Below are positions 50,837 to 60,694 of a stretch of 64,000 nucleotides of DNA, in pieces. Source of the DNA: Brachionus plicatilis (Eukaryota; Rotifera; Eurotatoria; Ploima; Brachionidae); assembly GCA_010279815.1 (NCBI GenBank), contig QEOQ01000246.1, forward strand, positions 504,662 to 568,661, written 5' to 3'. The translations under genes and the position numbers were made by a program. The notes beneath the pieces were generated by a model that worked only from the letters and a program-made list of their open reading frames with translations, made no database searches and was not told where the DNA came from. Numbering within the stretch: the first letter of the stretch is position 1; the number at the start of each line of letters is the position of its first letter.

Positions 50837-51040
50837 ATGATTCCATTGCTGATTGCAATCTTAGCCTTAATAGGTCTATTTAATACCATTATCGTTATAT
50901 TTAAATCTATTTTATTGTTGAACAAAAGAAAAAATTCAATTATTAATTTTGTTTTTTGTCTCATGAATGATTCTTGTCAATCGGATGAAAGTGACACAAG
51001 TGCGCCCAGGAATTCACAGCGCAAGCGCTCCAGAAGATAG
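50837..51040 (+). CDS. small single-helix membrane protein, unknown
   Basis: An ATG-initiated frame of 67 codons. Residues 2-28 are strongly hydrophobic (PLLIAILALIGLFNTIIVIF) and would span or enter a membrane. The remainder is polar with an acidic patch (DESDTS) and a basic end (QRKRSRR). The second half has balanced base composition (GTGCGCCCAGGAATTCACAG), unlike the surrounding A/T-rich DNA, which supports coding. It precedes the EGF transmembrane gene by 301 bases on the same strand. I recognise no family. It might be a complete microprotein or the first exon of something longer. Confidence 0.5.
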   Translation: MIPLLIAILALIGLFNTIIVIFKSILLLNKRKNSIINFVFCLMNDSCQSDESDTSAPRNSQRKRSRR

Positions 51041-51341
51041 AAAACTTCAATTTTTCAGCAATTTCATACCTTTTTAAATAGCAATTCATCATCAACTGAC
51101 TGGCCTCATTTTTTAAATTTTTTTTTTCATCTGCTCTTTCAAATAATTTTCAAATAAATTTTTTTTTCTTCAAAATTTATCAAAAATTTTTTCAATTAAT
51201 TAAAAGTTTCCTCTATATTTTAGTGTTATCTAAATACAAATAAAAATTATCTTGAATAGCACAAATTGTTTCTAATTAGCTGCACATTTTGATAATGAGT
51301 ACAATTTGTGTAAAAATTATTTGAAAAATTAAAAATAAAAA

Positions 51342-52916
51342 ATGAAAATTCTTCACTACTTTTTGCTAATTTGTTTGAGTGTAACAAATTTAAAATGTGT
51401 ATTGATCAAGATTGAGTTCAAATTGGTCAAAAATAGCAGCGACACTGACCTGAGCCAAGTGCTTGATTATTTCACTCGGCTTAAAAAGACCACCGAAATT
51501 GACCCGTACCAGAATGTCACCGTGGAGTCGTTCCTATTCTGGAACAAATTTATTGATCTCGCAAATTTAGACCCAAAAAATCAGACCAAAGAAGACCAAA
51601 TCTTAAAACAGCTCATCGAAATTTCCCCTTTCAAAGACTTGATTGAAAATTTAAAAAACAAACAAAGCCTTTTGACCACAGAAGAACTTTTTAGCCAAAC
51701 ACTAGAACCACTCACTTCAAATTCAACTTTTGATTCCTTCAATTCAACTTGGTTGGACAGCTTCAACACTTCATCTAGCTACACCGAAATGATTAATGAC
51801 ACACAGTCCATGGTTACATCTCCCACAAGTTCAATTGAGGAAGAAGATGATCAAATCCATTCATCAAATAAAACAAATGAATATTCTGAATTAGAACTAA
51901 ATGAAACAATTACAAAAGAAAATGTGATCTATTTTACCAAGCTAGAGTCCACAGAGCTTTCAGCTTTGACCACCACTTATGAAATAGAAAAGTCCACGAA
52001 TGTGGAAACTTTTCCAGTATATCCATCCGAGTCAAAAATTCTCACAACCATATCAAGTACTTATGCACCAACAGCAGTCACAGCAGTCAATTCTTCCATT
52101 ACCACTTTGTTCTCTCAACAAAATTTGACATGTCCGGCTAATTTTTGCCAAAATTTTGGCACATGTTACTTAAATTATGCACTTGAAGCTACATGCAAAT
52201 GTTTAGACTACCGACTAATGTTCCATAATCTTATGGTATATTATTATTCTGGTAAATATTGTGAAAAAATTTCCTATTCTTTGACCCAAAGGGGTTTATT
52301 TGTGGGCACTAGTTTAATAGCTATTGTGGTCTTTGCACTTTTTCTATGCGGATCGTGTGTAAAAGAATGTTTGGAAAGAGGAAAGAAAAGTCAAGTGAAA
52401 AGAATTGTTGAGTGTGGAACAAAGAATGAGTGTTATGAGCCAGAGAAAGACAAAAAATGTGTTCAGGATGTAAAGTCCGATGCCAAGAATTCTTGGAAAT
52501 ATATAAAAATGAACTGTGACTTTGGCAAAAAATACCGGAAAGGAAATAAAAATCACCATGTTTACATTAAAAAGAAGATTAAATATAAAATAGGATCTAG
52601 AACTATCAACAAGTATTTAGAGAAGTATTCTAGTAATTTGTTCAAGTCAGTTGAAGGTTTGATGAACATAGATATAGATAAAGATGAAAATTTTATAATT
52701 ATTAAAAGAAAGTTAAATGCTTCGTTGCCAAATATTTTTCCTTCAGCACCCACATTAAGCAAAGACTCATTCTCTTTGTCATTGACCAATCTAGATGCAT
52801 TGTGCTGCTCAAATGTTGGCTTTTATCCGAAACCAAGTCGAAATTTAAATGGCAATTTTCCTCCTAATCAGAACGAAAAAGAAATTACGTTCATGAATGG
52901 CGCTATTTTTTACTAA
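51342..52916 (+). CDS. mucin-like type I membrane protein with one EGF-like domain
   Basis: A single-exon 524-residue protein. Residues 1-20 look like a signal peptide (MKILHYFLLICLSVTNLKCV). The ectodomain to about residue 260 is rich in Ser, Thr and Glu with many N-glycosylation sequons (NSS, NVT, NQT, NST, NTS, NDT). A six-cysteine EGF-like domain follows (about 264-308): CPANFCQNFGTCYLNYA ... CKCLDY ... GKYCEK. A transmembrane helix (GLFVGTSLIAIVVFALFLCG, about 317-336) leads to a basic Cys-containing cytoplasmic tail of about 185 residues. This architecture suggests a cell-surface receptor or mucin. No named ortholog is recognised. An acceptor-like TTTCTAATTAG lies about 65 bases before the ATG. 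Confidence 0.85.
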   Translation: MKILHYFLLICLSVTNLKCVLIKIEFKLVKNSSDTDLSQVLDYFTRLKKTTEIDPYQNVTVESFLFWNKFIDLANLDPKNQTKEDQILKQLIEISPFKDLIENLKNKQSLLTTEELFSQTLEPLTSNSTFDSFNSTWLDSFNTSSSYTEMINDTQSMVTSPTSSIEEEDDQIHSSNKTNEYSELELNETITKENVIYFTKLESTELSALTTTYEIEKSTNVETFPVYPSESKILTTISSTYAPTAVTAVNSSITTLFSQQNLTCPANFCQNFGTCYLNYALEATCKCLDYRLMFHNLMVYYYSGKYCEKISYSLTQRGLFVGTSLIAIVVFALFLCGSCVKECLERGKKSQVKRIVECGTKNECYEPEKDKKCVQDVKSDAKNSWKYIKMNCDFGKKYRKGNKNHHVYIKKKIKYKIGSRTINKYLEKYSSNLFKSVEGLMNIDIDKDENFIIIKRKLNASLPNIFPSAPTLSKDSFSLSLTNLDALCCSNVGFYPKPSRNLNGNFPPNQNEKEITFMNGAIFY

Positions 52917-54695
52917 TTAAATATTTTTTTAGATTAGCAGCTTTAATTGAAATAAAATAATTAAAATTTTTATTATTTTACTTCTAAAAGAAAAAGAAAT
53001 ACTCAGGAATACTTTGTGTGTAGCACCTGTTCAATAATTTTCTAACGATAAACGTTTTATTGTTCTATTATTTAGGAATTGTTAAAAATTAATTTTTGTC
53101 AAAAATTTTTTCAATTTAGTTTAGATCAATTTAGTTTAGAAAAAATTAGAAATTTATAAATTTTTAATATCCGAAATTTAATCGAATGCATCTTAATTTT
53201 TAAATTTAAAAAAAATAGTTAAATTTAAAAGTTTAAATCAGTAAAATAATAATTTTGAACATTTTTAAATTTTTTTCTGAAAATCATTGAAAAAAACATT
53301 TTCTTAATTAAAATTACTTTAATTTTATAGATCAAAAATTTTTGAAAAAATCTAATCTATTGTAAATTCGTTTGTTAAATATATCATATATAAAATAAAA
53401 TATTGAAAATTAAAGTTTATGATCGAATTTATACAATTTTACTCAAAAATGATCTTTTAAAATCGACCGTGAAGTTTGGAGCAAAAAAATAAATGTTAAG
53501 CAAATAATTTTTTTTACCAGGGCATCCCATTAATCTAAGCTCCTTTTCCTAAAAATTATTTTTTATAGCTTAAAAAATAAATTTTATATCATTATTTTGT
53601 AGCATGAAAAAAGATTTTCATGGCTTTAAAATTTAAGACTATTTTAATTAAAAAAAAAAGACTGGTCCAATTTTTTAAAATTAAAAAAATCCAAAATAAA
53701 CACATTTTTTTACTAGAAATATATGAAGTTCCAGAGATCAATTAAGAGACACTTTTTTTTAAATAAGTTAGACAAATCTATGATTTTACTTTTTTGAATT
53801 TTTATATTTTTTTAATAAGATAAAGTCTCAAAATCATGTGAATCATTTAAATCTTGAATATAATAATTTTATTGGTAATTTTTTGGATATGTGAGCTAAA
53901 TTTTAAAATTGATATTTTAACTAATTCTCGTTAAAATTATTAATTAATCTTAGCTAAACATTTTTGTGTTTCCTCAAATGTGTATAAATTATCTCTATTA
54001 AATTAAAACATATATCTGTCAATTTTAATGCATTTATGATTATTAAAAATTAAAAAAAAATTTCAATTTATATATTGTTTATTTACTAAATATAATAAAA
54101 GACATCTATTTATTAAAAATAAATGCAATTAAAATAAAAAAGACTTAAATTATCTATTAACTCATCAATGAATTAAAAAAACAGAAAAAATTTTCTAAGT
54201 ACTAGACAAAAATTTTAAAGAATTGACCAATTTCCAACTTGGTTTACTTGTCAACTAATCAAGTGCAAAATAGTTAGAAATTTTTTATTCAAGAAAAATT
54301 AATTTAAAAAAAAACATAAAATAATCCTTATTTTAACAGCTATTTTTGATGGTCCATTATTTGATAACTTTGAATTTTAAAAAGATTTATTTAAATTTTT
54401 ATAAATTGATGATCAATTTTTATTTTTGAAGGATGTTTTGTTTTTTATTTATTGATATTATTTCAGGCCATTTTTTAATTGATTTAATTATTTAAAATTT
54501 AGGGTTTTTTTAATAAATATTTTTTTTATTTAAATAAACCAATTGTTAATCGGCCTTAAATAGAACAGCCGGTTTTTTAAACTTCTAACTAAAAAAATAT
54601 AAAAACTTAATTGTTAATTAATATTTGTGATTTTTTTTTCAAACAAAAAAATTAATTTATTTCAAATTTTTTTATTTAATAATAATGAACAAAAA
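52917..54695. other. intergenic, convergent genes
   Basis: Lies between the 3' ends of the EGF-type gene and RPA49. AT-rich with AATAAA-like signals on both strands soon after each stop. No repeat or gene recognised. Confidence 0.5.
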
Positions 54696-55925
54696 TTAAG
54701 ATCTTCTTGTTCGTCTCTTGCCCTCCAAACGATTTATTTCGTTTAAGGGAATTTTGAGCTCAGCTTTTTTGACAATCACTTTTTTATTATTGACACTAGT
54801 GATAGCATTTTTAATAAAACAACCAAGAGCTTGGTAAAAATCGCTAATTTTTTGTATCGATAGCTTTAAATCTTTTTGAAAAAAGTTCAAACTAGTCACA
54901 AAATCGTCAATGTAAAGAGCCAAAATGAGAATGTTACAAACAAGTTTGTCCTTTAGTCTCCGCGGCATTGAACGGATATTTTTAGCTTGAGCATTCGACG
55001 AAGACAAAACTGTGTATTGTTCCAGCAAACGATTAGCTACCACTTCTGGTACATCGGATGACCCACTGAACGGACTTCTGGCTCGCAACTGAGATGACTT
55101 AAGTTTATAAAGTGTCATTAAATAATTCATGTAAACCAATTGTTTAGCTTTTTGTAATTTATACTGATGACTACTTTTGGAGCCAGATATAAGCACTGCA
55201 TGTTCGCACACATATTCGGAAAAAACATGATTTGCCTTCCATTTTTTGATCAATTCAGTTGTTGCTGAGGCAAATTTGGATGATTGCTCGCTGGTGAATC
55301 GATCAAATTCGGCTTGGCTGACTCCTAAAATTTCATTCAAATCATATACTTCTAGTGGTGTTTTGGCATTTTTGTTCGGAACTGGTAAAATAGAAAATTG
55401 TTCCAAATCTTGGACATTTTCTTGTTTTTCTTCGCACTGGCTTAGACTCACATTTTGTTTAGACTCTTCCACTGCAGCGTTCACCGCTGACTCAAGTGTT
55501 CCAGCGTCTATTTTATTCTTGAGCTTAGTCTGCATTGCCTTTCTTTTTTTAGAACTTCCGAACGCTGCTGTCAAAGCGTTCAATTTTTCCGAGTAGGTTG
55601 AATCTGCATTGACTAGGACTTCTGACTTGGTTCGGCTTCCAAGATAGCACTCTGGTTTCATGATAAAATAGGCTGTGTCCGACACGGCAATTTCATGGGT
55701 CTTTATGTCTAAAATGCCGACCATAAATGGACTCTCGTCTTCCTCCACTGCTTCGTAATTCATGTCCACATCTTCAATGTTCAATTTGAGCTTTTTGGAC
55801 ACTCTCGATTTGGTTAAGCAGGATTTTTTGCTTTCTGTGGTAATTACTTCAAGCTTAGCGTGAATATCTTCTGGTTGTTTAAGCTCGGCATGAGAGAAAT
55901 AAACCAATGGAACTATTTCAGTCAT
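54696..55925 (-). CDS. POLR1E: RNA polymerase I subunit RPA49 (PAF53) homolog
   Basis: Subunit of RNA polymerase I, which transcribes rRNA in the nucleolus; the A49 subunit helps initiation and elongation. The 409-residue single exon matches the family's length (about 420). Conserved blocks: MVGILDIKTHEIAVSDTAYF in the N-terminal dimerisation module, the linker YSEKLNALTAAFGSSKKRKA with TLESAVNAAVEES, and a C-terminal half (ARSPFSGSSDVPEVVANRLL, PRRLKDKLVCNILILALYID) matching the tandem winged-helix region. It ends in basic KRRTRRS, a likely nuclear signal. ATG at 55925 is preceded by TTTCCATAG two bases upstream, a strong 3' splice acceptor. The ZDHHC16 stop lies 127 bases upstream on the same strand, so the pair may be co-transcribed. 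Confidence 0.88.
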   Translation of the reverse strand: MTEIVPLVYFSHAELKQPEDIHAKLEVITTESKKSCLTKSRVSKKLKLNIEDVDMNYEAVEEDESPFMVGILDIKTHEIAVSDTAYFIMKPECYLGSRTKSEVLVNADSTYSEKLNALTAAFGSSKKRKAMQTKLKNKIDAGTLESAVNAAVEESKQNVSLSQCEEKQENVQDLEQFSILPVPNKNAKTPLEVYDLNEILGVSQAEFDRFTSEQSSKFASATTELIKKWKANHVFSEYVCEHAVLISGSKSSHQYKLQKAKQLVYMNYLMTLYKLKSSQLRARSPFSGSSDVPEVVANRLLEQYTVLSSSNAQAKNIRSMPRRLKDKLVCNILILALYIDDFVTSLNFFQKDLKLSIQKISDFYQALGCFIKNAITSVNNKKVIVKKAELKIPLNEINRLEGKRRTRRS

Positions 55926-56052
55926 TTCTATGGAAAAATTTAAATAAAATTAAAAATTGTTAAACTTTTTTTTCAGAAGGCTACATCTGAGTCTAGAAAA
56001 ATTTTAATTTAAAATTTTTAAAAAATTTATTATAAAAAAAATAAATAAATAA

Positions 56053-57275
56053 TTAAACTAGGAAAATGTTGTGTTCACGTTGATTGAAATAATCGGACCA
56101 GTCTATGCCGTCACCCAGAGGCTTATGGGTCGATGGAAGAACTACTTTGAGAATAAAAGATCTAAAATCGTTGAAGCCGAGAAATATCTTCCAGTTTTCA
56201 CGAAAACCAAGATCGTATGGATTTCGAGCATTCTAAAAAAAAAAAACAAAAAAATTAACTTAACAATTTTGTTAGTTCAAAATTTAGGTCTTACTGAGTA
56301 CGTGCTCGGCACACATGGTATCCTCATTGATCTCAATTCAATATTAGTGGCACCATTTGATATTATAAAGCTGTTTATAGCTGCCAGACCACCTGAAGTA
56401 GAAAAAATAAATTTTAAAATTTTTTAGAAATTGCCAAATTTCCTACCAACAGCAAATATGGCAACAAATGACAGAAAAAACTCAATGGCATTAAAAGTAA
56501 AGTAAATGCCTTGACCACGAGGGCTTGGAATCGAACCAAGATTAATTATAAATGAAAATATATTCAGCTCAGTTTGTGGATATACATAAGCACTATAATA
56601 GTAAAAACCAAATGTTGTAAGATAAATGCAGTCTATTGTGATAAAAACGCAGAACAAGAGAAAATATCGATGATTGTAAAACCCAATACAGTTGTTGAAC
56701 CATGGACAGTGATGATCCATTTTAAGAATACATTTGTTACATATGCTGCAATGATGAGCTCTTGCTGGCTTGGGTGTAATACATTTTTTGCACATTGTTG
56801 CTATATTGTCTATATTATTCTTTAAGATGCATTATTTAATAAAATTAAAATAATTAAATTTTTTTGTTACCTTTGGAGGTTGGCCTGGATTGGTCATTAA
56901 ACCCATATAATAGTGAAAAACTGTGTTTACTGCTAGCCAGTTACCAATTATGAAGTGAATCAGAAAATTTGTAAGGGTGGTTGTGTAAATTTGTGGCAAG
57001 ATTACACTTAAGTACAAGAAAATCATGTTCGTAATTAGTATAATGACCAGACATACTAAAATCTTTAATTTTTTTGATAAAAAGATAAAAAAATTTTTCT
57101 AAAAAACTTTAATTATATTTACCCATCCGATAATTCTGAAAATTTTGCTTATATATTCAACGAAGGGATACAAAAATGCTTCGATTAAAGTTAAAGAGTC
57201 ATTGTTTTCATTGTAAAAGAATGTATAATAAATTAATCTTATTTGATTTTTAATAGAATTTAACTTGGGTCTCAT
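56053..57275 (-). CDS. ZDHHC16: DHHC palmitoyltransferase, ZDHHC16-like
   Basis: Membrane S-acyltransferase that palmitoylates cysteines of target proteins. Five phase-consistent exons: 57275-57123, 57062-56871, 56819-56447, 56392-56295, 56232-56053; 331 residues. Segments in order: a first hydrophobic part with YTFFYNENNDS, transmembrane helices, NPGQPP, then the zinc-binding cysteine-rich domain (CKKCITPKPARAHHCSICNK) with catalytic DHHC in KMDHHCPWFNNCIGFYNHRY. Two more helices, SNGATNIE and the C-terminal NPYDLGFRENWKIFLG follow. The last blocks match ZDHHC16 (GETSIE and NPYNYG.DNWKVFLG). The ATG (MRPKLNSIKNQ) is 13 bases inside an exon that begins after TTTTTTAG at 57288, so an earlier exon or trans-splicing is possible. 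The + strand ORF at 56071-56427 is its shadow. Confidence 0.9.
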
Positions 57276-57288
57276 TTCAACAGCATAT

Positions 57289-58276
57289 CTAAAAAATTCA
57301 AAAAAAAAAGACTTTTTTTTTATAAATTTTTTTAATAATTATGCTTGTTGAAAATTTTTATAATTAAATAGGTTGAATTTATTAGTGCTTTTATGATTTT
57401 CACAATCAGTGAATATAGACACTTTTTAAAAATATTTTAAATAATTTTGTTTAGATTTAAATTTTATTTAAAAAATTACTTGGTCTATGTTAAATTATGC
57501 TTGATGAATTATGAATTTTTTCTTTTTGAAAATAACTATGAAATTAATTTAATAAAAAATTTTAATTTTTAATTTTCAATATTTTTTTTTAGTTTAGTTT
57601 AGTGGTAATAGCTGTAACACAGTAATGTGCGAGTGTAGTTCATAAGACTACACTTTATCAGCTCGTAACCTTTAGTTACGATCATTAAAGTTTAAACTCG
57701 AGTTTAGACTCTGTAAACAGATCTCCTCAAATAAATAAAAAAAAAAGATTTTAAATAAATAAAAAACTTTATGGTAAAAAATAAATTTTGATTGAAACGT
57801 TGTTTTTACGATTATATCTTTGAAAATTTCTAAGTAGTCTAACCTGATCAATTTAATATTACTTTCTTTTTTTCTGTGGAGATTAATTTTTTTTTTACTT
57901 TTTAGATAATAAATGGACACATTTTAATAAAATAAAATTAAAGTAATATTAAAACAAATGAAATGGCTTGAACAATATATTTACCAAGTCAAGATACCAA
58001 TTTTAATGCTCCACAGTTCTAAAGTATCGATAAATAAATTTTAATTGAAACACAGTCTTCTAAAGAAATACTTAAAACAATATTTAGTATTTTATATTTA
58101 TAGTTTTTTTCAAGGTAAACAGTGAATTTATTTATTCATTTAGACGTAAAAAAATAGTAAATATTGAATCTTTATTCCTATAAGTTCAAATAAATTTCTC
58201 CTCAATTTATATTAATATTTTAAATCAAATTACTTTTCTTTTAAAATTTTATCATCGCAAGATTGGCATAAATCCA
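57289..58276. other. spacer; possible tRNA-derived SINE at 57588-57740
   Basis: TAGTTTAGTGG near 57592 fits an RNA polymerase III A-box. AGTTCATAAGAC about 45 bases on is a weak B-box. The segment ends in TCTCC TCAAATAAATAAAT, like a LINE/SINE tail. The rest is AT-rich. Confidence 0.35.
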
Positions 58277-58802
58277 GGCAAATTGAAGTTTCAGATCAAA
58301 TTTTAAGATCAAAACGATCATTTAAGATTTTAAACTTAATTAATCTAATGATTTTGATAATTTTTAAGAAATAAATACTTAACAATACTAGACATGTTAT
58401 GTATAATAATGGTTCATTATCAAATTAACATCAAAATGATTGATATCTAATTTATTTAACAAAAACAATCAATAATTTAAATAATTCAAGTTAAGTTAAT
58501 TCACAAATTCAAATTTATTACTTTTATATCCATTCATTAAAACTGAAATAATTTCATTTTTCCACTTAAATAAATTTTAAATTTTAAAATAGTAAATTTT
58601 TTGTCTTTAATAGTAAGTTTTCATTAAAATCAATTAAAATATTTAAAATTTTGTTCATTTTAAAATTTAAAATATGAAAATAAACTTGACATGACATATC
58701 AAGTAATTGCTTTTGAAAAAAATTATTTTTTCTCTTTTATTAAAAATAATATTAAAATTTATATTTTGATCTATTGATCTTGATCTCAAACTTCAATTTG
58801 CC
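58277..58802. mobile_element. MITE, GGCAAATTGAAGTT family
   Basis: It begins GGCAAATTGAAGTTTCAGAT and ends in the inverse of GGCAAATTGAAGTTTGAGAT. Flanks are TAAATCCA (58269-58276) and AAAATCCA (58803-58810), an 8-base duplication with one change. It is collinear with the 41263-41803 copy. Confidence 0.85.
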
Positions 58803-59787
58803 AAAATCCAAAATAAATAATAATAATTATAAGCTTAAATTAGCTAAGTAAGGTTGAGGTAGAAAAAAACATAAAAAGAGAAAAAAACACAAACTATAAA
58901 AAATCTAAAAGAGATAATACATAAATTCTATAAAAAAATAACTTAAATAGTTAAAATGAGATAAAATTTAGACTAAATCTAATTCAAGAATGGTTTAAAG
59001 AAATATTTAAAACTCTCCAATTTGAAAAAGTTATCAGTTTTTTAGAAAAATTAATTTTAATTTTAATTTTTGAACTAATAATGATAAAAAATGTCTTAAA
59101 ATACTTGTAAATTTACGTGAAAAAGTTAATTCGTCTATTTTCGCAAAGGATTTGAATTTTTTATTTTTTTCTTTAATTTTAAAATGATTATATGTTTTCT
59201 TTAAACTAAAACTACTTTATTAAACTAAAAATATTCTAAAAATTGGATTTTGAATTTATTTTTTTATCTTTTTATAAAATTGGTTATATGTTTATTTTTT
59301 CTTTTTATATTTTTCGTTCTACCTGTCCCGTTAAGTAAATTCAACATGGTGTAACATTCATAGTTACATTATTTAGAATGTTCTTTTAAAACTCTTCCAA
59401 TTTAGCAGAAACAATTTTAAATATATTTTTAAATAAACCATGTTGCATTCACAGGACTAATTTTTAATTTCTTAAAAAAAAATTTTAAGTTTAAAATTTT
59501 TCTTAATTTGCCTCTTTATTTTGTATTTATATTTACAAAATCATTTTAGTCTATTTTTAGAATAAAATGAATAGTTATATTTTTGAAAATTACTTTTCAT
59601 AGTTCCAAATAAAAATTCTGATCATAAACCAATTGTTATTTTTAAATGATGAACAAAAATTATTCAGCAAATTTAAATTGAAAAATTTTGTGCACAGGAT
59701 TTTAAGCCTTTACCATAAAATACATAAAATAACATAAAAAAATTGTTAATTTAAAATTTAATTCAAATTTTTAGAAAAAAAAAAAGC
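58803..59787. other. spacer downstream of uL30m gene
   Basis: AT-rich 3' flank of the minus-strand uL30m gene. No ORF or repeat recognised. Confidence 0.45.
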
Positions 59788-60522
59788 TCATTGAGTCGGT
59801 TCGTCTGTTACATCATCTTCCATAATATTGGTATTAGGTCTACCCTTTAGCTTGATAACTCCTGGCTTATCTTGATCATATTTAAAGTCATAAACAGTGG
59901 GAAAGTACTCATCATTTAGTTTTCCCAGTTGTTTTTTCCTATGCATATCTTGGAGCAAGTCTTTTTTAGTCAATGGAAACGAACTCGATTGACTAAGCTC
60001 TTCGGTAACTTTGACCCCATTCATGTTCAGTTCTTTAACAATCTCTAACTCACCAGTTTCCAAATTTAGCTTCGTATTTCCCAAATCTTCTTGTCTCGGG
60101 TATCCATTTTTAAATGTTACTGGCAAAATTTTGACCACATGCTTACAATACCACAACAACTTATTAACCTCGGGAGTATTTGGTCTTATATTATAGACTA
60201 CGTCCCATTCTTTGGTCATATAAGTCTTAAAACCAAGTTTTTTCATGGCATCTTTGACCCACCATGGTTCGCCTATCAGTTTTCCGGTTTTTTTAATCAA
60301 ATGAAGTTCGTGTGGCTTTTGCTCTGGGTCGATTAAAGGCTCAACTATTTTGTATCCATCGTAGGTGGCCACTTCTTCTGTTTGAACATAAACTTGTTGG
60401 GTTAATTTCGGAAAGCGATATTGTTTTTGCTTCAAGGACCGGTCGTCCGAGCTCTGATACGAAGAAAGTCGAGCTGATAAAGGTCTTAGCCTAAACACTC
60501 TACTAGCTATCACTCGATTCAT
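59788..60522 (-). CDS. MRPL30: mitochondrial ribosomal protein uL30m
   Basis: Protein of the large mitochondrial ribosomal subunit. The 244 residues are in one exon. The basic, Ser/Arg-rich start (MNRVIASRVFRLRPLSARLS) looks like a mitochondrial targeting peptide. The uL30 fold follows from about residue 73: PHELHLIKKTGKLIGEPWWV, KDAMKKLGFK and NTPEVNKLLWYCKHVVKILP. The tail carries LPVTFKNGYPRQEDLGNTKL and NLETGELEIVKEL, characteristic of the animal mitochondrial form. It is longer than the human protein (about 161 residues) through a C-terminal extension. ATG at 60522 directly follows AAAATTTAG, an acceptor-like sequence. AKAP17A ends 172 bases upstream on the same strand with an AATAAA between, an operon-like layout. 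Confidence 0.88.
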   Translation of the reverse strand: MNRVIASRVFRLRPLSARLSSYQSSDDRSLKQKQYRFPKLTQQVYVQTEEVATYDGYKIVEPLIDPEQKPHELHLIKKTGKLIGEPWWVKDAMKKLGFKTYMTKEWDVVYNIRPNTPEVNKLLWYCKHVVKILPVTFKNGYPRQEDLGNTKLNLETGELEIVKELNMNGVKVTEELSQSSSFPLTKKDLLQDMHRKKQLGKLNDEYFPTVYDFKYDQDKPGVIKLKGRPNTNIMEDDVTDEPTQ

Positions 60523-60694
60523 CTAAATTTTTAAAATTTAAATTTTTTCAAATTTTTTTCTCTAAAATAAATTTAACAATGTTAATTGCTAGAAATAAAT
60601 TAAATTAAATTTTTTTTCTTAATTAGAAATTTAAAAATTTTATTTAAAAAAAAATATATATAACAAATTAGATCATGTGACAAGTTTTGTGATT

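Noticed and set aside
56071..56427. 118-codon + strand frame
   Set aside because: It lies opposite the last two exons of the ZDHHC16 gene, which match the family and have splice sites.
57672..57920. 82-codon minus-strand frame
   Set aside because: Lys/Ile/Phe-rich as expected by chance in A/T-rich DNA, and it starts within SINE-like sequence.
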